Of a stretch of 16,503 bases of DNA, positions 1 to 8,600 are shown piece by piece. The first letter of the stretch is position 1; every line of letters begins with the position of its first letter. Location: positions 1 through 16,503 of the forward strand of contig NZ_JAFFPS010000024.1 of assembly GCF_016919165.1 (NCBI RefSeq). Direction: 5' to 3'. This stretch comes from Leptospira chreensis (GTDB lineage: Bacteria; Spirochaetota; Leptospiria; Leptospirales; Leptospiraceae). The translations under genes were made by a program, and so were the position numbers. Under the pieces are notes generated by a model. The model worked only from the letters and a program-made list of their open reading frames with translations. It did no database searches and was not told where the DNA came from.

Positions 1-1
1 C

Positions 2-811
2 TTAATTTTGAGAGATTTTTTTCCTCAATGGGTAATCGATAACGGAATGTTAAAAGAAAACTCTCTTTTGGCAAAATTTTTCCGTTACTTTGAAAGATGG
101 AATTATTTAGAGGCTGACTATATTGGAATTCAGTCTCCAGCTAACATAACATACTTTAAGAACATATCTCCCGATTTTGCCGATAAAGTAGTTTTACTTT
201 ACAACTGGAGTAATACAGAGAATCATCTTCCGAAGCTAAGCAGATATAGGGAAAAGTTTAACCTGAAGGATAAAACTATTTTTTTCTACGGCGGAAATAT
301 TGGGAAAGCTCAAGATATGAGTATTTTACTTACTCTTTCTAAAAAGATGGAGGTATTTCCTGAAGTTCACTTTTTGTTTGTTGGTGATGGCGATGAAGTT
401 CCTATTGTAAAAGATTATATCAAAAATAATTCTTCAGCTAACGTCTCTTATTTTCCCCCGATTTCGCAAGATGAATTTTCTTCATTGTTACTTGAAATTG
501 ATGTTGGTTTGTTCTCCCTTCATAAAGATCATAAATCGCACAATTTTCCTGGAAAAATATTAGGATATTTGAATTCGGGAAAACCTGTTCTTGGCGCAGT
601 AAATTTTGGAAATGATTTGGAAAACCTAATCAATCAATCGGGAAGTGGGTATGTCTGTGAATCCACGAGAGATGATTTAATATTTGAAAATGCGAAGAGA
701 TTATTAGATCTTGAAACTCGAAAATCCATTGGAATGAATGCTAAAAAACTCTCAAAGTCCGTTTTCTCTGTTGAAACAACAGTTGATACCATTCTTGGAT
801 GTATTAAGTGA
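2..811 (+). CDS. Glycosyltransferase family 4 (WbuB-like), 5' end missing
   Basis: The reading frame is open to the left edge, so this is the C-terminal ~269 residues of a protein normally near 400. Codons before the TTG at 8 still read as protein (LIL then RDFFPQW), so that TTG is not the start. The visible part begins in the linker of a GT-B fold with the DxFPQW-x-ID segment usual in this group. It continues with a GGN-x-GKAQD loop and FVGDGDE, then the donor-site stretch HNFPGKILGYLNSGKPVLG and a GNDLENLI segment. The order and wording match WbuB/Cap5L/WbjE-type enzymes, several of which transfer N-acetyl-L-fucosamine. Transfer of that sugar here is only inferred. GT4 enzymes often carry an acidic residue in KIxEYL; here it is KILGYL, as in other WbuB-like members. 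The stop overlaps the next start (GTGA). Confidence 0.85.
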   Translation, partial: LILRDFFPQWVIDNGMLKENSLLAKFFRYFERWNYLEADYIGIQSPANITYFKNISPDFADKVVLLYNWSNTENHLPKLSRYREKFNLKDKTIFFYGGNIGKAQDMSILLTLSKKMEVFPEVHFLFVGDGDEVPIVKDYIKNNSSANVSYFPPISQDEFSSLLLEIDVGLFSLHKDHKSHNFPGKILGYLNSGKPVLGAVNFGNDLENLINQSGSGYVCESTRDDLIFENAKRLLDLETRKSIGMNAKKLSKSVFSVETTVDTILGCIK

Positions 812-2091
812 CTCTACTGGATTCCGAATATACAAGGCGACATTCTCGATGGTTTGAACTTATATTTTTAAGTTATAGTTTTCAGTTATTTTCTGGTTTA
901 TTTGTCATTATTCTTTGTTCGGCGATCCCACTTTGGGGACTGCAATTTTGGAATCATCCAGATCCGAATGTAGTGACATCTCTCGGAACTTGTGTAATAT
1001 CATTTTTTGTAGCAACACTTGCTCTACGGAATTTATTTCGATTGCCCGGATCGGAAACCTCTGCTTATATTCTGCCAATTACTACTTTTTCTTTTTTGGT
1101 TCCGATATTATTTATTTTAATCACAAGAATGAGTTATTCGATACAAGTTTTTGCAGTCGGTTATTTTGTAACTTTGGCTTGGTGTTTCCTTGGCTTTTTT
1201 TTGGGACGTCGCTACCGACTGGTTAGATATGCACTTCTTCCGTTTGGCAATGCTCGGAACCTAAAAAATATGCATGGAGCTTTGTTTAAAATAATTGATT
1301 CTCCCGATTTGACGAACCAAAGATTTAATGCCATCGTTGCAGACTTTCAGAGTACTGAGATGACTCCTGATTGGGAGAAGTTTTTGGCAAAATGTACGTT
1401 ATCAAGAATTCCCGTTTATAGCATAAAGAAAATACAGGAAGCATTAACGGGAAGGGTTAAGATTGATCACTTAACAGAAAATGAATTTGGTAGTTTGTTA
1501 CCTTCATCAAGTTATGAAGTAATCAAAAGGCTAATTGATCTTTTTGCTTCCATTTTGTTCATTCCAATCTTATCTCCTTTTCTATTGATAGTCGCCATTT
1601 TGATTCGCATTGAATCAAAAGGATCTGCTTTTTTTATCCAACCTCGAATGGGATTTAGAGGAAGAATCTTTCGAATGATTAAATTTCGAACGATGTATAC
1701 GGATACAAAAGGTGGTGGTTTTACCAATCCAGCAGATGATCCGCGCATTACAAAAGTTGGGAAATTTTTAAGGAAGTATCGTATTGATGAACTTCCTCAG
1801 ATTTTTAACATCCTAATCGGACAAATGAGTTTTATTGGTCCTCGGCCTGAATCTTATGAATTGTCAAAATGGTATGAACAAGATGTACCATTTTTTGCAT
1901 ACAGGCATGTAGTGCGTCCAGGCATTAGCGGGTGGGCGCAGGTGGAACAGGGTTATGCGGCAGAAGTTGATGGTATGAAGGTGAAATTAGAATACGATTT
2001 CTATTATATAAAAAATTTCTCTTTCTGGTTAGATTTGCTGATCACGGTTAAAACTGTGAAAACAATTTTGACAGGTTTTGGCGCCCGCTAG
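808..2091 (+). CDS. Undecaprenyl-phosphate sugar-1-phosphate transferase (bacterial sugar transferase)
   Basis: A 427-residue polyprenyl glycosylphosphotransferase, which moves a sugar-1-phosphate from a nucleotide sugar to undecaprenyl phosphate and so starts the repeat unit at the inner membrane. Residues ~17-135 hold about four hydrophobic helices. Residues ~172-235 hold a short nucleotide-binding-like segment ending in LTGRVKIDHLTENEFGSLLP. The catalytic domain starts at KRLIDLFASIL (240-250), a re-entrant membrane helix. It carries KFRTM (292-296), DPRITKVGKFLRK (311-323), the Asp-Glu pair in RIDELPQ (D327, E328), FIGPRPE (342-348) and RPGISGWAQV (370-379). The start is GTG, overlapping the previous stop by four bases. 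The first sugar cannot be read from sequence; WbuB-like neighbours often go with HexNAc-type initiators (inference). Confidence 0.93.
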   Translation: MTLLDSEYTRRHSRWFELIFLSYSFQLFSGLFVIILCSAIPLWGLQFWNHPDPNVVTSLGTCVISFFVATLALRNLFRLPGSETSAYILPITTFSFLVPILFILITRMSYSIQVFAVGYFVTLAWCFLGFFLGRRYRLVRYALLPFGNARNLKNMHGALFKIIDSPDLTNQRFNAIVADFQSTEMTPDWEKFLAKCTLSRIPVYSIKKIQEALTGRVKIDHLTENEFGSLLPSSSYEVIKRLIDLFASILFIPILSPFLLIVAILIRIESKGSAFFIQPRMGFRGRIFRMIKFRTMYTDTKGGGFTNPADDPRITKVGKFLRKYRIDELPQIFNILIGQMSFIGPRPESYELSKWYEQDVPFFAYRHVVRPGISGWAQVEQGYAAEVDGMKVKLEYDFYYIKNFSFWLDLLITVKTVKTILTGFGAR

Positions 2092-2116
2092 CGCAATACA
2101 AATTAATTGGTTTAAT

Positions 2117-3730
2117 ATGCAAATAAAAAGTTTTAAATTTATTTTTTCAGTTATTGTTTCATTAGCAATTCTTCTTCTTCCTATCTATTTTCAGTTAAAA
2201 TATTCACTCGATGCGGAAGTTCTAAATAATGATTACGCAGACCTCCACTTGGGGCATGCATTAAGTCTTGATTTTTGGATTAGAGGTTACAATGAAGATC
2301 GCAGTGGTTATTTTGCAATTACACACCCAGGTTTATTGTTTCAGATTTTTTCCTGGTTAATTTATTTTTTTGTTAATATAGCAACTTGGTTTCACACCAA
2401 TGGAATTGATCTTGCGGCGTCTACGTTGACCAATTCTTTCATTTTTTTTCTAATGTCTTCTGTTACATCTAGTGTTTTACTTTGTTTTTGCCTATTTTGG
2501 ACTGCGTTTAGACTTAAATTTTTTCACTTGATTCCTTTAATTGGAATTTTATACGGAATCACTGGAGAATATACACATACATTTATTCATTTTACGAATG
2601 ATTATTTTGCTATTCCGCTAATTTTAATTTGGGCTTTAGTTTGGAAAAATGTTAAGAATCCTTTAAACTCAATTCAGTTTTATTTAAATTTGGGGTTATT
2701 GTCATCTCTTGTTTACTTAAACAAATTGCCCTATATAGTTTGGATACTTTCCTTTTTCGTTACGCTTGTTTGTTTTGGAATAGTGCAAAGAAAACTTATT
2801 ATACTTGGAGGTGTTATCGTTTATACGTTAACTTTCCTTCTAGCTACATTTGTATTATCTACTATTTTTTTTGGTTCGGAAGGTTTTTTGCATATGGTAT
2901 CTTCTCATAAGGCACTGTTTTCTAACAGTGGGCGAATGGGTGCAGGTTCACATACCTTTATTGACTTTTCTACATTGGTTTCGAATTTTAAGTATTTTCT
3001 CTCTACTAATAATATCTTTTCAACTATTACAATTTTTCTTCTTGTTCTTTTTATTTTATATACCGCTGTTTTCAAAAAGCTATTCGATGGATATTCATTT
3101 AAAGCTGTTTTGCTAAAGTTAGATCCGCTAGTTGTCTGGGCAATTATTGCATTTTTCGGTGGTTTTCTTGCTACATTGAAACATTATGGTTATAACTATC
3201 TTCTAGTTGCGCTTTCTCCCTTATTATTAGCCTCTTTCATAGTTTATACGAAACGGTATTATTCAATTTATCTATTTTTTATGGTGATTACATTGTTTTC
3301 CGTCATATTCAATGTAGCTTTCAATGAGAGGTTTTTTAAATTCAATAGTATCGAAAGTCAGAATCTAAAAGAAACTTACAAAGAGCTTTCAACAGATCCT
3401 AGTATTATCTTTATTACTGAATATAGAAATCCAACTAAACAATTTACAACATTCCATACTCTTTTTTGTTCTGATTTGCCGCAAAAAGAGATAATATATT
3501 CAAAGATCTTTCCAAATTCTTATGTATACTACTTTGAAGATCCAAAGTTTTTTTCTGGCCCACAAAAATTAATAAAAGAGGAGTTAAAGTGGGATTATTG
3601 GGTTTCTGTTTACAAGGCCGATGGATTAGATTGGTATTCGTTGGATCGATTTAATTATTTGAGCGAAAATACAGAATTTATAACAAAACCAAGCAGAAAG
3701 TCCATTTCAATTTTTAAGAGAACACGATGA
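2117..3730 (+). CDS. Large multi-pass membrane protein, possible GT-C-type glycosyltransferase
   Basis: I do not recognise a named family. The product is 537 residues with one N-terminal helix (~7-25), then a polar loop with D39, D42, H44-L-G-H-A48 and H70-P-G72. About ten further hydrophobic segments follow, then a soluble tail of ~110 residues. A long first outer loop with acidic residues followed by a Pro-containing motif is the usual plan of GT-C enzymes, which use polyprenyl-phosphate sugars on the periplasmic side. That role is inferred. An in-frame TTG at 2078 would add 13 residues and overlap the previous gene. I prefer ATG 2117 because the helix follows it directly and the extra residues look like read-through of the upstream end, but no strong Shine-Dalgarno decides it. 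The stop overlaps the next start (ATGA). Confidence 0.8.
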   Translation: MQIKSFKFIFSVIVSLAILLLPIYFQLKYSLDAEVLNNDYADLHLGHALSLDFWIRGYNEDRSGYFAITHPGLLFQIFSWLIYFFVNIATWFHTNGIDLAASTLTNSFIFFLMSSVTSSVLLCFCLFWTAFRLKFFHLIPLIGILYGITGEYTHTFIHFTNDYFAIPLILIWALVWKNVKNPLNSIQFYLNLGLLSSLVYLNKLPYIVWILSFFVTLVCFGIVQRKLIILGGVIVYTLTFLLATFVLSTIFFGSEGFLHMVSSHKALFSNSGRMGAGSHTFIDFSTLVSNFKYFLSTNNIFSTITIFLLVLFILYTAVFKKLFDGYSFKAVLLKLDPLVVWAIIAFFGGFLATLKHYGYNYLLVALSPLLLASFIVYTKRYYSIYLFFMVITLFSVIFNVAFNERFFKFNSIESQNLKETYKELSTDPSIIFITEYRNPTKQFTTFHTLFCSDLPQKEIIYSKIFPNSYVYYFEDPKFFSGPQKLIKEELKWDYWVSVYKADGLDWYSLDRFNYLSENTEFITKPSRKSISIFKRTR

Positions 3731-5022
3731 AATACTACAAAGAGTTTGTTTTGTATCTTTTCCGGAAGGCATTTTTTGTTGAGAGGAGAGTAGCTGCCTT
3801 TTTTGATTTTTTTAACTTAGGTGAAAAGGCAAAATTTTGGAATCAGCATAGTTTCAATTTTACTATAATCCTTTTACTGGTAATGATTCCTTATTCACCT
3901 GTAGTTAGTGTTTTTTTATCATTTTTTATTCTTGTTTTGTATAGTGAAAGGTTACCTAAAACCTTTAGAGTTGGGTTAGGTTTAATATTAATCATCGGGC
4001 AATCGGTTGTTATTGCTTCAAGAGAAAGGCTAGTAAGCCCATCTGATGATTTAAATTATTATTATTGGTTTTATAATCATATTTCTGGAGATTTTTCGAA
4101 CTGGGAAGGGATGGTTTATACAGATTTTCTATTTTACTTTGTATTAAAGCTTTTTAAGAGCTATTTACCTTACTTACTAAGTCCTGATTTTTTCCTCTTT
4201 CTTTTTTCCATCCTAAGTTCTGGCTTTTTCTTCCTTTGGTTAGAACTCTATGCCGTTTCGCAGTTTAAGATAAAATACCGCGCTGTCATCATTGGGATTT
4301 CCTTATTCTATTTTGGTTATTTTATGTCTACGCAGGCTGTTCGGCAGATGATTGCGCTTCCATTGACTTTGATTGCTTTTTCAGCATTTAGAAATTGGAA
4401 GGGAATTCTTATTTTGGTTATCGCCACATTAGTACATTCATCTTCAGTTCTAATGTTTTTTTTGCTTTGGCTTTCTAAATTAAGTTTAAAAAAATCTTTA
4501 AGCGTTTTATTTGTTGGTTTAATTTTCCTTAAGTTGTTGCAACCATTCCTGATTCAGCTTGTGCAGGCAGGTATTGTTCCGAATGCCTCTGTAATTGGAA
4601 GTTTGTATAGTTATTTAAATTTGGAATTGCGAGAGGATCATAAAGTTTTCTTTTTTGCGATTCTACGTATTACTTTTTTTAGTTTAGTTGGCTTTATTAT
4701 CTTTCGTCCAAACAAACAGGAATTCTATAGGAATGTTTATTTCCTTTTTTTGGCTGCCTATATACTTTTTTTTCAATATCCTTTTTTACCTTTACGGTTA
4801 GGCATGCTCACCTTTTTTGTGTTAGTAGGTTTTTTGAAAATAGTATCAGTTTATCGTGTCATTAACGTGTATAGAATATTTGTAATTTTGGTTAGTATTA
4901 ACTATTTACGCATTCATTTGTTTATGATTCCGAAAGAATCAACAGGCTTTAATTTATTTTTTTCAATACCGGCTTATTCTTTTGAACCATTTTACTATTT
5001 TTTTAAGATATTTAATTTTTAA
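3727..5022 (+). CDS. wzy: EpsG-family polysaccharide polymerase (Wzy role)
   Basis: A 431-residue polytopic membrane protein with about ten to twelve hydrophobic segments. It carries the EpsG-family landmarks: an Asp pair after the early helices (D107, D108 in SPSDDLNYYYWF), a central Q-A-V-R-Q-M-I-A-L-P-L segment (R206, Q207), and H237-S-S-S at the start of a helix. Members of this family join lipid-linked repeat units on the periplasmic face. Together with a Wzx flippase directly downstream this is the standard polymerase/flippase pair of a Wzx/Wzy locus. The start overlaps the preceding stop (ATGA) and the stop shares one base with the next start (TAATG), so expression is probably coupled. 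Wzy proteins diverge widely, so the linkage formed cannot be predicted. Confidence 0.85.
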   Translation: MKYYKEFVLYLFRKAFFVERRVAAFFDFFNLGEKAKFWNQHSFNFTIILLLVMIPYSPVVSVFLSFFILVLYSERLPKTFRVGLGLILIIGQSVVIASRERLVSPSDDLNYYYWFYNHISGDFSNWEGMVYTDFLFYFVLKLFKSYLPYLLSPDFFLFLFSILSSGFFFLWLELYAVSQFKIKYRAVIIGISLFYFGYFMSTQAVRQMIALPLTLIAFSAFRNWKGILILVIATLVHSSSVLMFFLLWLSKLSLKKSLSVLFVGLIFLKLLQPFLIQLVQAGIVPNASVIGSLYSYLNLELREDHKVFFFAILRITFFSLVGFIIFRPNKQEFYRNVYFLFLAAYILFFQYPFLPLRLGMLTFFVLVGFLKIVSVYRVINVYRIFVILVSINYLRIHLFMIPKESTGFNLFFSIPAYSFEPFYYFFKIFNF

Positions 5023-6323
5023 TGAAACTTTTTAAATCATTTCGATTTTTAAATCTTTATTGGTTGTTTTCCGATAAACTCATTCGGATTCCAATTACTC
5101 TTTTGATTTCATCTTTGATGGCACGATATTTAGGGCCAGCAGATCTTGGTCTTATTGTTTTTGCTGTTAGTTTTTTTGGAATTTTTGGTTTTTTAATTAA
5201 TTCAGGTATTGAGGAAATCATTACACGCAATTTAGTGCAGGAACCTGAGAATACTGAGTCTATTCTGGCAATGGGACTTTTATTAAAGTTTTGCGGTGGT
5301 TTTATTGCGACTATGGTTGCTTTGCCCATAGGATATTATTTTTTCACATTTGAAGAATTTCTGCTTATTGTCATTGTGGCTTCCTCGGGTCTGTTTTATG
5401 GACCGTTCATTTTGGAATCATATTTTAATTCAAGATACGAATCTAAGTTTATTGTAAGGGTTGGATTGTTTATTTTTTTAATTTCTTCTTTTTTGAAGTT
5501 AATTGGTATTTTTTTTAAATTGAATTTGTATTACTTTGTTTTCCTTGTCCCACTCGAGATTTTACTGATTGCTTTGGCCTACTTATATTTAGGTTTCTCT
5601 AAAACTGTTCCATTGAAGAAATCAAAGTTAAATAGTGTGATTTTAATAGATATATTAAGAGATTCCTACCCTTTGATCATTTCAGGTTTTGCTGTGACGT
5701 TTTACATGAAAATGGATCAGATCATGATTAAATCTATGTTAGGAAATGTAGATTTGGGTATTTTTTCTGTCGGAATTCGTTTTGTTGAAAATTTATATTT
5801 TGTGCCTATGTTGATTACTTCTTCCTTTTTACCGATGCTTGTTGAAGAAAAATCGAAATCGATTCAGGATTTAGATCGGGCAACATATATGTTGACATCA
5901 TCAACATTGTATATTTGTATTCTGATTTCAGTTTCATTTTATCTATTTTCTGATACCTTAATTGTTTTCTTTTTTGGAATGGAATACTTGAGGGCAATCC
6001 CAATTTTGAAAATTTATGCATTTACTCTTGTTTTTACTGCGCTAGGTGTATCATCTTCGAGACGTTTATTGGTCGAAAATCGCCAAAACCTTTCTCTATT
6101 TAGAACGGTTTCCGGGTTGTTTATAAATTTAATTTTAAATTTTCTTTGGATCCCAGAATATGGGTCTATTGGTGCTTCTTGGGCTTCCGTTATTTCAAAT
6201 GCATTTGCCTCTTTTTTGTTTTATGGCTTCGTTCCGTCAACTTGGTCAATTTTCAAACTTCAATGTTCGAGTTTTAATCCAGTTCCTATGATTAGGTATT
6301 ATAAGAATTTAAATTTTAAATAA
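5022..6323 (+). CDS. wzx: Wzx-type oligosaccharide flippase
   Basis: A 433-residue protein of about twelve to fourteen hydrophobic segments with the pattern of the polysaccharide-biosynthesis (MOP/PST) transporter family. The N-terminal helix region has SLMARYLGPADLG, where arrival at a conserved YLGPxxxG turn is typical. The second half begins with a repeat of that plan near PLIISGFAVTFYMKMDQIMI, and a MDQIMI segment followed by LGxFSVGIRF is common in Wzx. Its length is normal. The role is to flip undecaprenyl-linked repeat units from the cytoplasmic to the periplasmic leaflet. It lies between the polymerase and the sugar-nucleotide dehydrogenase; TAATG coupling to the polymerase gene suggests the two are made together. 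Confidence 0.92.
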   Translation: MKLFKSFRFLNLYWLFSDKLIRIPITLLISSLMARYLGPADLGLIVFAVSFFGIFGFLINSGIEEIITRNLVQEPENTESILAMGLLLKFCGGFIATMVALPIGYYFFTFEEFLLIVIVASSGLFYGPFILESYFNSRYESKFIVRVGLFIFLISSFLKLIGIFFKLNLYYFVFLVPLEILLIALAYLYLGFSKTVPLKKSKLNSVILIDILRDSYPLIISGFAVTFYMKMDQIMIKSMLGNVDLGIFSVGIRFVENLYFVPMLITSSFLPMLVEEKSKSIQDLDRATYMLTSSTLYICILISVSFYLFSDTLIVFFFGMEYLRAIPILKIYAFTLVFTALGVSSSRRLLVENRQNLSLFRTVSGLFINLILNFLWIPEYGSIGASWASVISNAFASFLFYGFVPSTWSIFKLQCSSFNPVPMIRYYKNLNFK

Positions 6324-6338
6324 AGTAAGTATAAAAAT

Positions 6339-7655
6339 ATGGAATTATCAAACAAAATAATTAATAAGAACGTCACCGTCGGCATAATTGGGTTAGGGTA
6401 TGTTGGTCTGCCTTTGGCAATTGAATTTGCAAATAGAGAGATTACGGTAATCGGCTTTGATTTAGATAAAGAAAAAGTTGATTCGATCAATGTTAACAAA
6501 TCTTATTTAAAACACATCCCTTCAGAGCGTTTGATTAACGTTAAGGGAAAATTTACTGGAACCTCTGACTTTTCAATTTTAAAAGACGTTGATTGTATCA
6601 TTATTTGTGTTCCTACGCCATTAAACAATTATAAGGAACCAGATTTGTCTTATGTAACTCATACTGCAGAAATGATTTCTAAATATATAAGAAAAGATCA
6701 GCTGGTGGTGTTAGAATCTACTACTTATCCAGGTACAACAGAGGAAGTCGTAAAACCAATTTTGGAAACCTCTGGACTTAAAGCAGGTAATGATTTTTTT
6801 CTGGCCTTTTCTCCAGAAAGGGAAGATCCAGCGAATAAACATTTTTCTACTTCTTCAATACCTAAGGTTGTCGGGGGTTTCACTGAGGGTTGTTTAAAAG
6901 CAGCTCAATCGTTATATTCATTAATCATTAAGGACGTCGTGCCTGTAAGTTCCACACGCGTTGCGGAGTCATCCAAGTTACTGGAAAATATCTATCGTGC
7001 AGTTAATATTGCTTTGGTGAATGAATTAAAGTTATTATTCGATAAAATGAATATCGATATTTATGAAGTGATTGATGCTGCAAAAACCAAACCATTTGGT
7101 TTTCAGGCATTCTATCCTGGACCTGGACTCGGTGGGCATTGTATTCCAATCGATCCATTCTATTTAACTTGGAAAGCTAAGGAATACGACTTTTCAACAC
7201 GCTTTATTGAATTGGCAGGTGAAATCAATACAAAAATGCCTTACTTCGTAGTACAAAAAGTACATAGTGCTTTGAATACTGTGAAAAAATGTGTAAACGG
7301 TTCAAAAATTCTGATCTTAGGTCTTGCCTATAAAAAGAATGTCGATGACATAAGGGAGTCACCATCCTTAAAACTAATCAAATTGTTGGAGGATGATGGT
7401 GCAATAGTTGATTATAATGATCCTTTTGTGACGCTACCAACAAGTGGGCATGGTTATGATCTGAAAAAAAAGAGTATTGAATTATCTCCTGGTAATATTT
7501 CTCAATACGACTGCATTTTGATTTCTGCTGATCATGACTTTTATAAAGAGAAAACTAATTATGAAAATTTAGTTAAGTGTTCAAATTTAATTGTGGATAC
7601 ACGGAATATTATTTCAATCGCCGATATTTCAACTAGTAAGTTATTTAGGGCCTAA
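6339..7655 (+). CDS. UDP-N-acetylhexosamine 6-dehydrogenase (WbpA-like)
   Basis: A 438-residue UDP-glucose/GDP-mannose dehydrogenase superfamily member with all three domains. The NAD-binding fold carries GLGYVG (18-23) and acidic D41 after the second strand. The central domain has STTYPGTT (127-134), the FSPERED stretch (157-163) and SSKLLEN (211-217, K213 and N217). The active-site segment is GPGLGGHCIPIDP with C268 and D272. The C-terminal UDP-binding domain has GLAYKKNVDDIRESPS (328-343). The KPFGFQAFYPGPGLGGHC wording and an SGLKAGxDF segment resemble WbpA-type enzymes, which oxidise UDP-GlcNAc at C6 in two NAD-dependent steps to the uronic acid. UDP-ManNAc or UDP-GalNAc remain possible substrates. 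It is 15 bases after the flippase gene; all catalytic residues are present. Confidence 0.92.
   Translation: MELSNKIINKNVTVGIIGLGYVGLPLAIEFANREITVIGFDLDKEKVDSINVNKSYLKHIPSERLINVKGKFTGTSDFSILKDVDCIIICVPTPLNNYKEPDLSYVTHTAEMISKYIRKDQLVVLESTTYPGTTEEVVKPILETSGLKAGNDFFLAFSPEREDPANKHFSTSSIPKVVGGFTEGCLKAAQSLYSLIIKDVVPVSSTRVAESSKLLENIYRAVNIALVNELKLLFDKMNIDIYEVIDAAKTKPFGFQAFYPGPGLGGHCIPIDPFYLTWKAKEYDFSTRFIELAGEINTKMPYFVVQKVHSALNTVKKCVNGSKILILGLAYKKNVDDIRESPSLKLIKLLEDDGAIVDYNDPFVTLPTSGHGYDLKKKSIELSPGNISQYDCILISADHDFYKEKTNYENLVKCSNLIVDTRNIISIADISTSKLFRA
7647..7650 (+). promoter_or_regulatory. Ribosome binding site AGGG supporting the GTG start at 7659
   Basis: AGGG lies eight bases before GTG, within the end of the dehydrogenase gene. 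No ATG is available near the start of the conserved FTYNRP region, so this site decides the start. Confidence 0.6.
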
Positions 7656-7658
7656 ATC

Positions 7659-8600
7659 GTGAAGACTTTTGCACCAGTCGTATTATTTACTTATAATAGA
7701 CCGAAACATTTACTTGAAACTGTAAATGCATTGAAAGCAAATCATTTGGCTCTTGAAACGGAATTGTTTGTTTATAGCGACGGACCCAAAGATGATAGTT
7801 CGAAATTTAAAGTTAAAGAAGTTCGGAGTATACTTACTTCCTTAGATGGATTTAAAAAAATAAATTTAGTCTTTAGAGAAAAAAATGTTGGGCTTGCTGC
7901 AAATATAATCGATGGTGTGAGCGGGATTGTTGGTAAGTATGGGAATGTTATTGTATTAGAGGATGATTTAGTCACTGCCCCTTATTTTCTTAAATTTATG
8001 AATCAAGCTTTAGATATTTATGAAAATAATGAAAGAATTTCACAAGTAGTAGGTTATTCTTATTACGAAAAGAGAGCAAAAAAGTTTAAGTTAGACGATG
8101 GTGTCTTTATTCGTGGAGCTGATTGTTTAGGATGGGGAACTTGGAATCGAGCTTGGAAAAAATTTAATCCAGATAGTGGTCTGTTGATTGATCAACTTGA
8201 AAGTCGCAATTTAGTTTCTGATTTTAATTTCGATAATTCGTATAATTATTTTGAAATGTTAAAATTGCAAAATCGTGGTCTTGTGAATTCTTGGGCGATC
8301 CGATGGATGGCAAGTGCCTTTTTGGAAGATATGTATACCTATTATCCGACTAAGTCAATGGTTCTTCATATAGGTAATGATTCCGAAGCTTCAAATTATT
8401 CTTTGAAAACTAGCGATCCATTAAATGTTCCTGTATATAGAGAAGAAGTGATTCCAATAAAATTGGAATTGAGTCTGGAGTTAATAAACAAATCGAGATT
8501 GGCACACATGGAATATTTAAAAAGTTTTCAACCTTCTTTATTTGATAAAATTAAGTATTGGTTTACTTCAAAGATAAATCGGATAAAAGGATCGAGATGA
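7659..8600 (+). CDS. GT-A glycosyltransferase resembling GnT-I (GT13)
   Basis: A 313-residue cytoplasmic GT-A fold enzyme. It opens with PVVLFTYNRP (6-15), then VYSDGPKDD (38-46), a NVGLAANI segment (76-83) and the metal-binding E101-D102-D103 in VLEDDLVTAPYFLKFM. It continues with GADCLGWGTWNRAW (153-166) and SWAIRWM (211-217). The EDD-x4-P-x-F arrangement, the following LGW segment and the late W-x3-RW region are reminiscent of eukaryotic GnT-I (GT13); most bacterial relatives are simply called GT2-like. Donor and acceptor are unknown. The start is GTG with AGGG eight bases upstream, three bases after the dehydrogenase stop. The stop overlaps the next start (ATGA). Confidence 0.85.
   Translation: MKTFAPVVLFTYNRPKHLLETVNALKANHLALETELFVYSDGPKDDSSKFKVKEVRSILTSLDGFKKINLVFREKNVGLAANIIDGVSGIVGKYGNVIVLEDDLVTAPYFLKFMNQALDIYENNERISQVVGYSYYEKRAKKFKLDDGVFIRGADCLGWGTWNRAWKKFNPDSGLLIDQLESRNLVSDFNFDNSYNYFEMLKLQNRGLVNSWAIRWMASAFLEDMYTYYPTKSMVLHIGNDSEASNYSLKTSDPLNVPVYREEVIPIKLELSLELINKSRLAHMEYLKSFQPSLFDKIKYWFTSKINRIKGSR
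8585..8591 (+). promoter_or_regulatory. Ribosome binding site AAAAGGA for the start at 8597
   Basis: The purine run lies five bases before ATG 8597, inside the end of the previous gene. It favours this start over the upstream in-frame ATG at 8558. Confidence 0.65.

Noticed and set aside
2078..2116. TTG at 2078 as the start of the first large membrane protein
   Set aside because: It would add 13 residues of polar sequence that largely re-read the end of the previous gene. The membrane helix follows ATG 2117 directly. It is not excluded, since overlapping starts are common here.
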